DNA of 64,000 bases. It comes from TMP-24 sp041397305. Lineage in GTDB: Bacteria > Pseudomonadota > Alphaproteobacteria > Rhodobacterales > Rhodobacteraceae. The position numbers and the translations under genes are program-made. Within the stretch, counting starts at the first letter, position 1. The number at the start of each line of letters is the position of its first letter. The stretch lies in the NCBI GenBank assembly GCA_041397305.1, contig JAWKWX010000011.1:24495-88494 (forward strand), given 5' to 3'. Shown one piece after another: positions 50,197 through 58,989 of this stretch. The notes under the pieces are model-generated. The model was given only the letters and a program-made list of their open reading frames with translations, had not been told where the DNA came from and did no database searches.

Positions 50197-50643
50197 ATGG
50201 TTGCGGAGATTTTCGAGTATCGGCGCCAGGCGCGCGGGCCCTGGTCCTACCTGTCGCTCGCGGTCTGGACCGCGGTTCTGTACGCAGGCTGGTCGCAGGG
50301 GATAGGCCTGATCGCCGCGCTCTTCTCGGGACCGGCGCTCGGCTACACGCTGGCACGGATCATCGAGAACAAGGCGGAAGGCTTCCGGATCGAGCCGGAC
50401 GCGATCAGCCTGTTCCGCGACGAAACCGCAAGCCGCTATGCGTTGCGCGAGGTCACTGCGGTGACCATTGGCCACACGCCCGCCTCCGGGACCGTCTGCC
50501 ATCTGAACCTGCGCAGCGGCCGCGCTGTCGAACTGCCCGCGACATCGCTTTTCCCGCCCGACCGGCTGGCCGAAGAGTTCAGGTTGCGCGCCATCCCGGT
50601 CTGGCGCGACCATCACATGGATGGTGCGCTCGCCTGCGGTTGA
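50197..50643 (+). CDS. Hypothetical membrane protein with two N-terminal helices
   Basis: A 148-residue protein. Two hydrophobic helices (about 16-32 and 34-53) are followed by a beta-rich soluble domain of PH-like character (GFRIEPDAISLFRDE and later LRSGRAVELPATSLF). The layout fits the small bacterial PH-domain membrane proteins, but this is a guess. It follows pepN after ~150 bp with an ATG at 50197 and no clear Shine-Dalgarno. It is probably an independent housekeeping gene of unknown role. Confidence 0.6.
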   Translation: MVAEIFEYRRQARGPWSYLSLAVWTAVLYAGWSQGIGLIAALFSGPALGYTLARIIENKAEGFRIEPDAISLFRDETASRYALREVTAVTIGHTPASGTVCHLNLRSGRAVELPATSLFPPDRLAEEFRLRAIPVWRDHHMDGALACG

Positions 50644-50702
50644 CATAAAATGGTCGAAAAGCCAGCGTAGCGCTCGCCACAAACGTGCGCGAGGATTGCT
50701 GT

Positions 50703-51233
50703 ATGCCCATTATCGTCGGCCTGATCGGGATCATTTTCGCCGCTTACTTCTGGGCGCAGCGTGCGCGCGCCGCCGGCAACATGGCCCATGAGCTTGCCGA
50801 CATGGCAAGCGACGTGATGGGCGCCGCCCGCCGCTTCGGCTTCCGCCGCCGTGCCGATGTCCATCCGGTCGACAGTACCGAAGACCCGCGCATCCTCGAC
50901 GGCGCGCTCGCCATCGCCTTCCTCGAACTCGGCGGCCTGCCCTCGGTCGAGACGCAGAATGCCGCCGTGGCGGCGCTCGGGCGGCATCTGAACTGCGATC
51001 TCGACAGCGCGAGCGAGCTGGCGATCCTCGGCCGCTGGCTGATGAACGAATCGAACGGCCCCACCCAGTCGATCCCGCGCCTCGCCAAACGGCTTTACCG
51101 GCTGTCCGGGCCGCCCGCGCTGATGCCTCTGATGGCGATCCTGAAGGATATCGGCGCGGCCGGTGGCGGCGACCTGTCGACACGCCAGAAAGAAGCGCTG
51201 GACGAAATCGCGCGGATCTTCAAGCTCGCCTGA
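50703..51233 (+). CDS. Hypothetical protein with N-terminal membrane helix and TerB-like helical domain
   Basis: A 176-residue protein. A single hydrophobic segment (IIVGLIGIIFAAYFWA, about 3-18) anchors it; the rest is helical, with a segment DGALAIAFLELGGLPS that recalls TerB-like or related helical folds. ATG at 50703 begins the membrane helix; the frame start at 50685 adds only MREDCC. It precedes gatB by ~80 bp and may be cotranscribed. No function is assigned. Confidence 0.65.
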   Translation: MPIIVGLIGIIFAAYFWAQRARAAGNMAHELADMASDVMGAARRFGFRRRADVHPVDSTEDPRILDGALAIAFLELGGLPSVETQNAAVAALGRHLNCDLDSASELAILGRWLMNESNGPTQSIPRLAKRLYRLSGPPALMPLMAILKDIGAAGGGDLSTRQKEALDEIARIFKLA

Positions 51234-51316
51234 CCGGCAGAGCCTTTCGCCGCCGCAACCTTGCCCCGCGCCGCGCTCTCGCCTAGAAAGCCCGGTGAAG
51301 ATCAAGGACCGGACCC

Positions 51317-52840
51317 ATGCTAGACCATCTTGCCTACAAGACCCCGACGCCCAAGGTCATCCATGGCGCCAAGGAGGATTGGGAGCTTGTGATCGGGCTG
51401 GAGGTCCATGCGCAGGTCGCATCCAGGGCCAAGCTGTTCTCCGGCGCCTCGACCGAGTTCGGGTCAGAGCCCAATTCCAACGTCGCCTTCGTCGATGCGG
51501 CGATGCCGGGCATGCTGCCGGTGATCAACGAATATTGCGTGGCGCAAGCGGTGCGGACGGGACTGGGGCTGAAGGCCGCGATCAATCTGCGGTCCGCCTT
51601 CGACCGCAAGAACTATTTCTACCCCGACCTGCCGCAGGGCTATCAGATCAGCCAGCTCTACCACCCGATCGTGGGCGAAGGCGAGGTGATCGTCGACATG
51701 GGGCCGGGCGTCGCACGTCGCGTGCGGATCGAGCGTATCCATCTGGAACAGGACGCGGGCAAGTCGATCCACGACCTTGATCCCGCCATGTCCTTCGTCG
51801 ACCTGAACCGCACCGGCGTGGCGCTGATGGAAATCGTCTCGCGCCCCGATATTCGGGGCCCCGAGGAGGCGGCGGCCTATGTCGCGAAACTGCGCCAGAT
51901 CATGCGCTACCTCGGCACCTGCGACGGCAACATGCAGAACGGCAACCTGCGCGCCGACGTCAATGTCTCGGTCTGCCGGCCGGGGGATTACGAACGCTAC
52001 CAGGCAACGGGAGACCATTCGGTTCTGGGCACGCGCTGCGAGATCAAGAACATGAACTCGCTGCGCTTCATCCAGGCGGCCATCGACTATGAGGCCCGCC
52101 GCCAGATCGCCATCGTGGAAGACGGCGGCAAGATCGTTCAGGAAACCCGGCTCTACGACCCCGACAAGGGCGAGACGCGGTCGATGCGCTCGAAGGAAGA
52201 GGCGCATGATTACCGCTACTTCCCCTGCCCCGACCTGCTGCCGCTGGAGATCGAACAGGCCTGGGTCGATGACATCGCCGCGACCATGCCCGAACTGCCC
52301 GACGAGAAGAAGGCGCGCTTCGTCGCGGGCTATGGCGTGACCGAATATGACGCCGACGTGCTGACCGCCGAGGCGGAGAATGCCGCCTTCTTCGAGGATG
52401 TGGCCAAAGGCCGCGACGGCAAGCAGGCGGCGAACTGGGTCATCAACGAACTGTTCGGGCGGCTCAACAAGGAGGGTCTGACGGTCCAAACCACGCCCGT
52501 CTCGGCCGCGCAGCTTGGTGGCATGCTCGACCTCATCGCCTCTGGCGAGATCACCACGAAGATGGCCAAGGACCTGTTCGAACTTCTCTGGACGACCGAG
52601 ACGGGCGGAAACCCCGCCGAGGTGGCGCAAAAGCACGGGATGAAGCAGGTGACCGACGCCGGCGCCATCGAACAGGCGCTGGACGATCTGATCGCGGCGA
52701 ACCCCGAACAGGTGGAAAAGGCCAAGGTCAACGCCAAGCTTGCGGGCTGGTTCACCGGCCAGGTGCTGAAAGCCACAGGCGGCAAGGCCAATCCGGCGGT
52801 CGTTAACCAGATGGTGGCGAAGAAACTCGGGCTCGGCTGA
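51317..52840 (+). CDS. gatB: Aspartyl/glutamyl-tRNA amidotransferase subunit B
   Basis: A 507-residue subunit B of the GatCAB amidotransferase, which makes Gln-tRNA(Gln) (and Asn-tRNA(Asn)) from misacylated Glu/Asp-tRNA. The segments GLEVHAQVASRAKLFSGAST, FDRKNYFYPDLPQGYQISQ and DVNVSV are diagnostic of the catalytic kinase domain, and the C-terminal tail-binding GatB/YqeY domain ends AVVNQMVAKKLG. ATG at 51317 fits the family start. Orphan from gatA/gatC, as often in this group. Confidence 0.9.
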   Translation: MLDHLAYKTPTPKVIHGAKEDWELVIGLEVHAQVASRAKLFSGASTEFGSEPNSNVAFVDAAMPGMLPVINEYCVAQAVRTGLGLKAAINLRSAFDRKNYFYPDLPQGYQISQLYHPIVGEGEVIVDMGPGVARRVRIERIHLEQDAGKSIHDLDPAMSFVDLNRTGVALMEIVSRPDIRGPEEAAAYVAKLRQIMRYLGTCDGNMQNGNLRADVNVSVCRPGDYERYQATGDHSVLGTRCEIKNMNSLRFIQAAIDYEARRQIAIVEDGGKIVQETRLYDPDKGETRSMRSKEEAHDYRYFPCPDLLPLEIEQAWVDDIAATMPELPDEKKARFVAGYGVTEYDADVLTAEAENAAFFEDVAKGRDGKQAANWVINELFGRLNKEGLTVQTTPVSAAQLGGMLDLIASGEITTKMAKDLFELLWTTETGGNPAEVAQKHGMKQVTDAGAIEQALDDLIAANPEQVEKAKVNAKLAGWFTGQVLKATGGKANPAVVNQMVAKKLGLG

Positions 52841-52863
52841 GCGTCAGGGCGCCGGATCGTGCC

Positions 52864-53559
52864 TCAGGCGGCGCGGCGCCTGCGCCGCTTGACGCCCCAG
52901 AGCGCCAGGAGGCCGGTCAATCCGGCGAGGCCTGCTGCGGGTGCCGGAACCGTGGTGACAAGCGTCACATCGTCGATGAAGCCGCCGATACCGTCCGCGG
53001 CCCCGAGGGCCGCGAAGGACAGGGTATAGCTCCCGGGCGTGACGATCGAAAAGCGGGTATAGATTTGCGTCCAGACCCCGACGGCTGCGCCGTTCGTGCC
53101 CACCGTGACCCGGCCGTTCACCACATTGCCAAGGTTGTAGCTGATCGTATTGGTCGCGGCATTCCAGTTTTCGGGACTGTACCAGAGCGACAGCGCATAG
53201 ACCCCCGCCGCGAGCGTCAGCGTCTGGCTGATCGACGCATTGCGCCCCGGCCCGCCATCAAGCGAGATGAAGTTCGATCCGTCATGTGCATTCAGCGCCG
53301 TACTGAGGTTGTTTTGCACCTCGACCCGGCCGCCACCGCCACCCATCGACCAGCCCGAGAGCGTGGAATAGGTATCCCAGCCCGGCGCCGTGCTGCCGAG
53401 ATTGTTGAAGCGGATGCCGTTCGTCCGGCCCGGCTGGTTGCCGTTCGGCCCGGTCTCGAAACTGAAGTTCGCGATCGGAATCGTTGCGCCGGCCGCGGGC
53501 AGGCCGAAACCGGCCAGTCCGGCCAGCAGCATCGTTTGCAACGCCCCGCGAAATCCCAT
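52864..53559 (-). CDS. Exported protein with VPxPA-CTERM-type sorting signal
   Basis: A 231-residue exported protein. The signal peptide is at residues 1-26 (MLLAGLAGFGLPAAGA), followed by a jelly-roll-like domain (NFSFETGPNG start, several Asn/Gly-rich strands, FIDDVTLV end) of the kind found in carbohydrate-binding or DUF642-like proteins. The C-terminus reads VPAPAAGLAGLTGLLALWG followed by KRRRRR, i.e. motif, hydrophobic helix and basic tail of a VPLPA-CTERM type exosortase target. It should be exported, processed by an exosortase and displayed or released with an exopolysaccharide. Confidence 0.7.
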   Translation of the reverse strand: MGFRGALQTMLLAGLAGFGLPAAGATIPIANFSFETGPNGNQPGRTNGIRFNNLGSTAPGWDTYSTLSGWSMGGGGGRVEVQNNLSTALNAHDGSNFISLDGGPGRNASISQTLTLAAGVYALSLWYSPENWNAATNTISYNLGNVVNGRVTVGTNGAAVGVWTQIYTRFSIVTPGSYTLSFAALGAADGIGGFIDDVTLVTTVPAPAAGLAGLTGLLALWGVKRRRRRAA

Positions 53560-53789
53560 CCGTCACACACCCCGAACGCCGCTGCCGGACATCCGGATCG
53601 GCTTCTCAGCCGCAGATAGACCATCCTTCTTTGGCGATTCTGTGGCATCGGGGCCGAATTGCCGTGGCGTCAGCGGCCTATCGGCGGAAAATCGACCTCG
53701 GCAAACGCGCCGCGCTCGGGCATAGGTGGAGAGGTGGCGTGCGTTCGGCTAATGTGCGCGAATCTGGGCAGACGAGGGCAAAGGCCATC

Positions 53790-54242
53790 ATGCAGCATTA
53801 CGAGTACAAGGTTATTCCCGCCCCCGGCGATGGCGAAAAGGCGCGCGGCGCCAGGACGACCGAGGCCCGGATGGCGCTGGCCCTAGCAAGCGCGATCAAT
53901 GCCGAGGCCCGCGAGGGATGGGAATATGTCCGCACCGACATGCTGCAGACGACCGAGCGCAGCGGTCTTTCGAAGCGCCGACAGGTCTATGTGACCCTCC
54001 TGGTCTTCCGCCGCCCGCATGAGGGTGCCGTGACGGCTGCATCGATGGCCGAGGCTGCTCCGAAATCCTTCTTTCGCCTGGGGCGCCTGACCGGCCGCGC
54101 CGATGCCGACCCGGCCCCCGCCACTCCGAAGCTCCTGCTGCCGACCGAAGGCGTGGCCCCGAAGCTCGGCCCGGCCGGACCGCCGGCCGAACCGCCCGCC
54201 GAGCGGGCTTCTGCGGACAAGGTCGGTGAAAGCCCGTCCTAG
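53790..54242 (+). CDS. DUF4177-like small protein, copy 1
   Basis: A 150-residue protein starting MQHYEYKVIPAPGDGEKARG. The first ~75 residues match the DUF4177-type pattern: YEYKV at the start, then a helix, then GWEYVRTDML and a strand VYVTLLVFRRP. The remaining half is Pro/Ala-rich and disordered. ATG at 53790 follows AGGGCAAAGG. It has a paralogue 250 bp downstream. The family has no established function that I know of. Confidence 0.7.
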   Translation: MQHYEYKVIPAPGDGEKARGARTTEARMALALASAINAEAREGWEYVRTDMLQTTERSGLSKRRQVYVTLLVFRRPHEGAVTAASMAEAAPKSFFRLGRLTGRADADPAPATPKLLLPTEGVAPKLGPAGPPAEPPAERASADKVGESPS

Positions 54243-54488
54243 ACGCTATCGGTTCGCGAATGGCGCCAATCGGGTCGGCCATCACGAATTGAAGAGAATT
54301 CCGCCTCGAATGCCGCCAAGACGCGCATTGGCTCAATTCACGATTGTTATTGTTATATATCAGTAACATGGCAGGCCATCACAGCCGACAGACACAAAAA
54401 ACCCGCGAAACTGCCGCAATTGAGCCGCAATTCCCTTGCCGGGCACCGCCTCTCTCCGCACCCTGTTAGCAGGGTTTGGGGACGTCAC

Positions 54489-54845
54489 ATGACCACATTC
54501 GAATACAAGCTGATTCTCGCGCCCCGGCAGCGGGCCGGTCAGGGTCTTCTCGCCGACGACGGCGCCTCTTTCGCACCCACGGTGCAACGACAGATCAATC
54601 TCGTCACGTCCGCCGGATGGGAATTCGTCGGGCGCGAAGCGATGCCGGTCGAAAAGCGGGCCTGGTTCGTCCTGCGCCGGACTGCGGAAGAGGATTTTCT
54701 GGTTTTCCGCCGCCCGGTGACCGGACCCGAGGCGCGACCGACCGCGCAGCCGAAAGTGCGGCCTCGTCGCGTTGGCCGCGCGGCTGCCCTTCCGGCCAAT
54801 GTCGCGCCCTTCATCCGCAGCGCGGAACCGCCCTCAGCCCGCTGA
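54489..54845 (+). CDS. DUF4177-like small protein, copy 2
   Basis: A 118-residue paralogue of the protein at 53790: MTTFEYKLILAPRQRAGQGL, then AGWEFVGREAMPVEKRAWFV and a strand DFLVFRRPV. The C-terminal third is Pro/Arg-rich. ATG at 54489 begins the conserved domain. Its 3' end overlaps the convergent bolA stop by 12 bases. Two adjacent diverged copies indicate an old tandem duplication. Confidence 0.7.
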   Translation: MTTFEYKLILAPRQRAGQGLLADDGASFAPTVQRQINLVTSAGWEFVGREAMPVEKRAWFVLRRTAEEDFLVFRRPVTGPEARPTAQPKVRPRRVGRAAALPANVAPFIRSAEPPSAR

Positions 54846-55112
54846 CGGGCCCTCGACATCAAGCGCCAGCGCATGCAGGCGCCCGAGGATCGCCGGGCCG
54901 AGCGCCCGGTGGATCGCGCGATGCCGTTCCAGCCGCCCGAGACCCGCCATCGCCCGCGCCCGCATCCGCACGCGGAAATGGCTTTCGCCGCCCTCGCGAT
55001 AACCCGCATGGCCCCGGTGCCGCTCGCTCTCATCCTCGATTTCCAGTCGCTCCGGCGCGAAGGCGGCGCGCAGCTTTTCTTCCATTTCTGCCGCAAGTCC
55101 CAACTTTTTCAC
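54834..55112 (-). CDS. bolA: BolA-family protein
   Basis: A 92-residue BolA-like protein. The domain MEEKLRAAFAPERLEIEDES is followed by the typical HRGHAGYREGGESHFRVRM with the conserved His residues and ESHFR motif. BolA proteins pair with monothiol glutaredoxins in iron-sulfur handling. The GTG at 55112 is preferred because GAGGGCTGAG precedes it; ATG at 55085 would also keep the domain. It is divergent from the J-domain gene, a pairing that is conserved near cobS/cobT in alphaproteobacteria. Confidence 0.8.
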   Translation of the reverse strand: MKKLGLAAEMEEKLRAAFAPERLEIEDESERHRGHAGYREGGESHFRVRMRARAMAGLGRLERHRAIHRALGPAILGRLHALALDVEGPSAG

Positions 55113-55186
55113 CTCAGCCCTCTTCAAAGCCCCGCCAAAAGCCCTAAACTCGTGCGCCCGAGTCGGAAAGGTGCCCGAGGATTTCA

Positions 55187-55813
55187 ATGACCAGAAACGA
55201 CCCTTTCGGTTTCGACATTTCGGCCGCCTCCGACAAGAAGCGCCGCACCAAGGGCAAACGCGGCATGTCCGGGGCGTTCGAGACCTCGAGCCGCGCCTGC
55301 GACCACAAGGGTTGCGCGCAGGCGGGCCAGTATCGTGCGCCCAAATCGCCCGACACGCTCGACGATTATTTCTGGTTCTGCCGCGACCATGTGCGCGAAT
55401 ATAACCTCAAGTGGAACTTCTTCCAGGGCACGACCGAGGAGGAGTTCGAGAAGTTCATCGACAAGGACCGGGTCTGGGGCCGCGAAACCAAGCCCTTCGG
55501 CAAGCGCGGCGACGAGGATCGCGCCTGGCAGCGGCTCGGCATCGACGACCCGATGGAGCTTCTGGGGGCCAATGCCACGCTGAACCCCGGCCGCGTCGCA
55601 GGCCGCAAGCTGCCGCCGACCGAACGCCGCGCGCTCGACATCCTCGAGGCGAAGGACAGCTGGACCAAGACGGAAATCCGCAAGCAATACAAGAGCCTGG
55701 TTAAGGATCTTCACCCCGACATGAACGGCGGCGACCGCTCGGACGAGGAGCGTCTGCAAGAGGTGGTCTGGGCCTGGGACCAGCTGAAGGACAGCCGGAA
55801 TTTCAAGGACTGA
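55187..55813 (+). CDS. J-domain (DnaJ-like) co-chaperone
   Basis: A 208-residue protein with a C-terminal J domain (about 145-205): helix II ends YKSLVKDLHPDMNGGDRSDE with the HPD motif that stimulates DnaK ATPase. The N-terminal ~130 residues contain Cys/His pairs (CDHKGC and later CRDH), which may form a zinc site, and the conserved YNLKWNFFQGTTEEEFEKF segment. ATG at 55187. Proteins of this architecture are found next to bolA and cobS in alphaproteobacteria; the client is unknown. Confidence 0.8.
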   Translation: MTRNDPFGFDISAASDKKRRTKGKRGMSGAFETSSRACDHKGCAQAGQYRAPKSPDTLDDYFWFCRDHVREYNLKWNFFQGTTEEEFEKFIDKDRVWGRETKPFGKRGDEDRAWQRLGIDDPMELLGANATLNPGRVAGRKLPPTERRALDILEAKDSWTKTEIRKQYKSLVKDLHPDMNGGDRSDEERLQEVVWAWDQLKDSRNFKD

Positions 55814-55846
55814 CGGGCGACGGACCGCTCCGCCGCCCCGCTCTTC

Positions 55847-57115
55847 TCACCGATCGTCGAGCGTCTTGAGGAAGGCGACCAGGTCGGCCTCTTCTGTCGG
55901 CGTCAGTTTCAGGTCGCCCAGCTCGTCCTTGTTCATCGTGGCCTCGATCTCCGGCGTGGGCCAGCAGTTCTGGGCCAGGGCCTCTGCCTCGGATGCCAGG
56001 GAATCGGCGCAGCGCGGAAGCGTGTCGCGGGTGTTGTAGAAGTGGACGACCCCTTCGATGGTCTTGAAATAGCCGTTGTGCATATAGGCCTTGGGCGCGT
56101 CCGGCGAGATGCGCTTGTTCAGGTTCCTCAGCGTCGGCACCTGCTGGGCGCCCGTCGTCCCTTCGGAGAGAGAGGCATAGACCGGATCGGTGGCCAGAAA
56201 TGCCCCGAGACCGGGATCTACATGGTCCGGACCCTGCGGATTGTCGCGGTTGCGCGGCACACCGATATTGTCGAAGGTCCAGTCGGTGAAGATCGCGCGC
56301 TGTTCACGCCCGGTCGCGGCAAGCACATGGCAAGCCGCGCAATTTCCCTTGTCTTCCGCCGTGAAGATATCGAAGCCACGCAGTTCCTGGTCGCTCAGTT
56401 CGCCAGTTCCGCCGACCCAGGCATCGAAGCGCGACGAGAAGGGGTTCACCTCGCTCGAAGCCTCGAACCGGGCTATGGAGATCGCAATCCGGTCAAAGGC
56501 TTCGTCGATCCGTGCGGCGAGCGCCTCATCCGAAATCTCGATTTTGGCGTCGGGATTGCCGCACTGGCTGACGATATCGGCGGGGATCTCGAACATGCTG
56601 TCACTGCCCCAGACGTCGCCATAGCTCACGGGGAACTGTTCCGGATTTCCGGGGTGCAATACCCGCGCCACGACGCAGGCCGCGTGCGGCAGCGCCATTT
56701 CCGCCGGGTTCAGGAACGGCCCCTGCGCCTGATCGGCCGTGGGCGTGCCCAGCTTCTTGCCCGTCGCGCGCCCGTCCAGGAAAGCGCCGCCGACGATCGT
56801 CGTGTCGCCGTCGTCGTCGATATGGTGAAGCACGGGCGAGAAGGTCGCATAGGCCATCGACGGCGGCTTGCGATTGCCGAACCGACCGGGGACAGACCCT
56901 TCCACCACCGCCCCGGCGCTGTTGAATTCGGCAAGCGGGCTTGTGAACCCGGCCGCGGGATCATGGCAGGAGGCACAGGCCTGATTGCCGTTCACCGACA
57001 GGTCGGTATCGAAGAATACCGCTTTCCCCAGCTGTTCGATCGGCGACAGATCGGCGGCCTGCGCCACCCATGGAACGGCGCCGAACAACAGCGCCACCGA
57101 CATCATGCGTTTCAA
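55847..57115 (-). CDS. Di-haem cytochrome c peroxidase/MauG family protein
   Basis: A 422-residue exported protein with a signal peptide (MKRMMSVALLFGAVPWVAQA) and two haem c sites: C47-A-S-C50-H51 and C259-A-A-C262-H263. The overall order (N-terminal low-potential haem domain, C-terminal high-potential haem domain) and KRISPDAPKAYMHNG loop fit the bacterial cytochrome c peroxidase/MauG family. It reduces hydrogen peroxide in the periplasm or oxidises a protein partner. It sits beside an exported MsrB, and both would serve oxidative-stress defence of the envelope. Confidence 0.85.
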   Translation of the reverse strand: MKRMMSVALLFGAVPWVAQAADLSPIEQLGKAVFFDTDLSVNGNQACASCHDPAAGFTSPLAEFNSAGAVVEGSVPGRFGNRKPPSMAYATFSPVLHHIDDDGDTTIVGGAFLDGRATGKKLGTPTADQAQGPFLNPAEMALPHAACVVARVLHPGNPEQFPVSYGDVWGSDSMFEIPADIVSQCGNPDAKIEISDEALAARIDEAFDRIAISIARFEASSEVNPFSSRFDAWVGGTGELSDQELRGFDIFTAEDKGNCAACHVLAATGREQRAIFTDWTFDNIGVPRNRDNPQGPDHVDPGLGAFLATDPVYASLSEGTTGAQQVPTLRNLNKRISPDAPKAYMHNGYFKTIEGVVHFYNTRDTLPRCADSLASEAEALAQNCWPTPEIEATMNKDELGDLKLTPTEEADLVAFLKTLDDR

Positions 57116-57304
57116 TCCAGAGCCCCTTCGTAGCTGCCCGCCAAAGGCGATGCGACCGCTTTCCTACGTGAGCAGGACCATATAACTCTGGATATACGCA
57201 AACACTTCGTCCGGAACTCGCACGTCTTGACCGCCGTTCGCGCATCAATGGTGCGAAAACGACCCTTACCGTGGCACGAATGGAACTAGTGGGCCTTGCC
57301 CGTC

Positions 57305-57775
57305 TCACGCCGGGCGGAACACCAGCGCCAGACCGTTCATGCAATAGCGCTTGCCCGTCGGTTCGGGCCCGTCATCGAAGACATGGCCCAGATGTCCGCC
57401 GCAGCGGCGGCAATGGACCTCGGTCCTTCTGCCGAGCAGGCCCCAGTCGGCCTTGGTCGCGACCGCGTTCGGCAAGGGTTCATAGAACGAGGGCCAGCCG
57501 GTGCCGCTGTCGTATTTCGCGTCCGACGAATAAAGCGGCAGATCGCAGCCCGCGCAGAAGAATGTGCCCTTGCGATGCTCGTTGTTCAGCGGGCTCGATC
57601 CGGCCCGCTCGGTATCTTCCTCGCGCAGGACGGCATATTGCGCGGGCGTCAGGATCGCCCGCCATTCGGCCTCGGTCTTCGTCACCTCGAAGGTCTCTTC
57701 GGCCAGGCCGGGCCGCGCGGCGCCAAGGGCCGCAAGTGCGCTTCCCAGGCTGAGGAGGGTTCGGCGGGTCATCAT
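57305..57775 (-). CDS. msrB: Exported peptide-methionine (R)-S-oxide reductase
   Basis: A 156-residue MsrB with an N-terminal export signal (MMTRRTLLSLGSALAALGAA, with a twin Arg). The zinc-binding CxxC pairs are CAGCDLPLY and CRRCGGHLGH, the W-P-S-F loop reads TGWPSFYEP, and the catalytic Cys is in RYCMNGLAL. It reduces methionine-R-sulfoxide in proteins, here presumably in the periplasm. ATG at 57775 lies 6 bases after AAAGGAG. The longer frame to 57826 is disfavoured. Confidence 0.9.
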   Translation of the reverse strand: MMTRRTLLSLGSALAALGAARPGLAEETFEVTKTEAEWRAILTPAQYAVLREEDTERAGSSPLNNEHRKGTFFCAGCDLPLYSSDAKYDSGTGWPSFYEPLPNAVATKADWGLLGRRTEVHCRRCGGHLGHVFDDGPEPTGKRYCMNGLALVFRPA

Positions 57776-58014
57776 CGCAGTCTCCTTTCGCTGCATCGTT
57801 CCAGTAATGCCAGAGTTACGGATCACGGGCGGTAAAAGTTGCGTGGGTCGCGGCGGCCGGCGGTCGCCGATTTGTCAGGGATACAATTCTGACGCGCCCC
57901 GGGGGCGGTTTTGCCCGCCAAATGCCGCCCCCCGACCTTGCACCCCCCCCGAATATCGTCCATCAATCGTCAGGCTCCGGCCGGCCCTGCCGGCCTTTCA
58001 GAACGGCGGACGGT

Positions 58015-58989
58015 ATGTTGGATCATCAGGCAAAACCCACGGAAGAAATCTCGGTTCACGATGTCTTCGGCATCGACACCGAAATGAAGGTCAAGGGCTT
58101 TGCCGACCGCACCGACCGCGTGCCCGAGGTCGACCCGACCTACAAGTTCGACCCCGACACGACCTTGGCCATCCTTGCGGGCTTCGCCTACAACCGCCGC
58201 GTCATGATCCAGGGCTATCACGGCACCGGCAAGTCAACCCATATCGAACAGGTCGCGGCGCGGCTGAACTGGCCCTGCGTGCGGGTGAACCTCGACAGCC
58301 ACATCAGCCGGATCGACCTCATCGGCAAGGATGCGATCAAGCTCAGGGACGGCAAGCAGGTGACGGAGTTCCACGAAGGCATCCTGCCCTGGGCGCTCAG
58401 GAACCCCGTCGCCATCGTCTTTGACGAATATGACGCGGGCCGGGCCGACGTGATGTTCGTGATCCAGCGCGTTCTGGAACATGACGGCAAGCTGACGCTT
58501 CTCGATCAGAACGAGATCATCACCCCCCATCCGTCCTTCCGCCTGTTCGCGACTTCGAACACCGTGGGCCTTGGCGACACGACGGGCCTGTACCACGGTG
58601 TCCAGCAGATCAACCAGGCGCAGATGGACCGCTGGAGCCTGGTGTCGACGCTCAACTACCTCAGCCACGATGCCGAGGCGGCGATCGTGCTGGCCAAGTC
58701 GCCGCACTACAATACCGAAAAGGGCCGCAAGCAGATCAGCCAGATGGTCACGGTCGCCGACCTCACCCGCACTGCCTTCATGAATGGCGACCTGTCCACC
58801 GTGATGAGCCCAAGGACGGTGATCAACTGGGCCCAGAACGCCGAGATCTTCCGCAATCTGGGTTACGCCTTCCGGCTGACCTTCCTCAACAAGTGCGACG
58901 AGCTGGAGCGGCAGACGGTGGCCGAATTCTACCAGCGCTGCTTCGACGAGGAACTGCCGGAAAGTGCTGCGAGCCAGAGCATCCGGTGA
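58015..58989 (+). CDS. cobS: Cobaltochelatase subunit CobS
   Basis: A 324-residue AAA+ ATPase. CobS assembles with CobT and CobN to insert cobalt into hydrogenobyrinic acid diamide in aerobic B12 synthesis. The Walker A motif GYHGTGKST is at about 67-75, the Walker B region reads VAIVFDEYDAG, and the sensor region contains LFATSNTVGLGD. ATG at 58015 starts MLDHQAKPTEEISVHDVFGI. The stop TGA overlaps by one base the start of a small foreign-looking gene that separates it from cobT. Confidence 0.95.
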   Translation: MLDHQAKPTEEISVHDVFGIDTEMKVKGFADRTDRVPEVDPTYKFDPDTTLAILAGFAYNRRVMIQGYHGTGKSTHIEQVAARLNWPCVRVNLDSHISRIDLIGKDAIKLRDGKQVTEFHEGILPWALRNPVAIVFDEYDAGRADVMFVIQRVLEHDGKLTLLDQNEIITPHPSFRLFATSNTVGLGDTTGLYHGVQQINQAQMDRWSLVSTLNYLSHDAEAAIVLAKSPHYNTEKGRKQISQMVTVADLTRTAFMNGDLSTVMSPRTVINWAQNAEIFRNLGYAFRLTFLNKCDELERQTVAEFYQRCFDEELPESAASQSIR

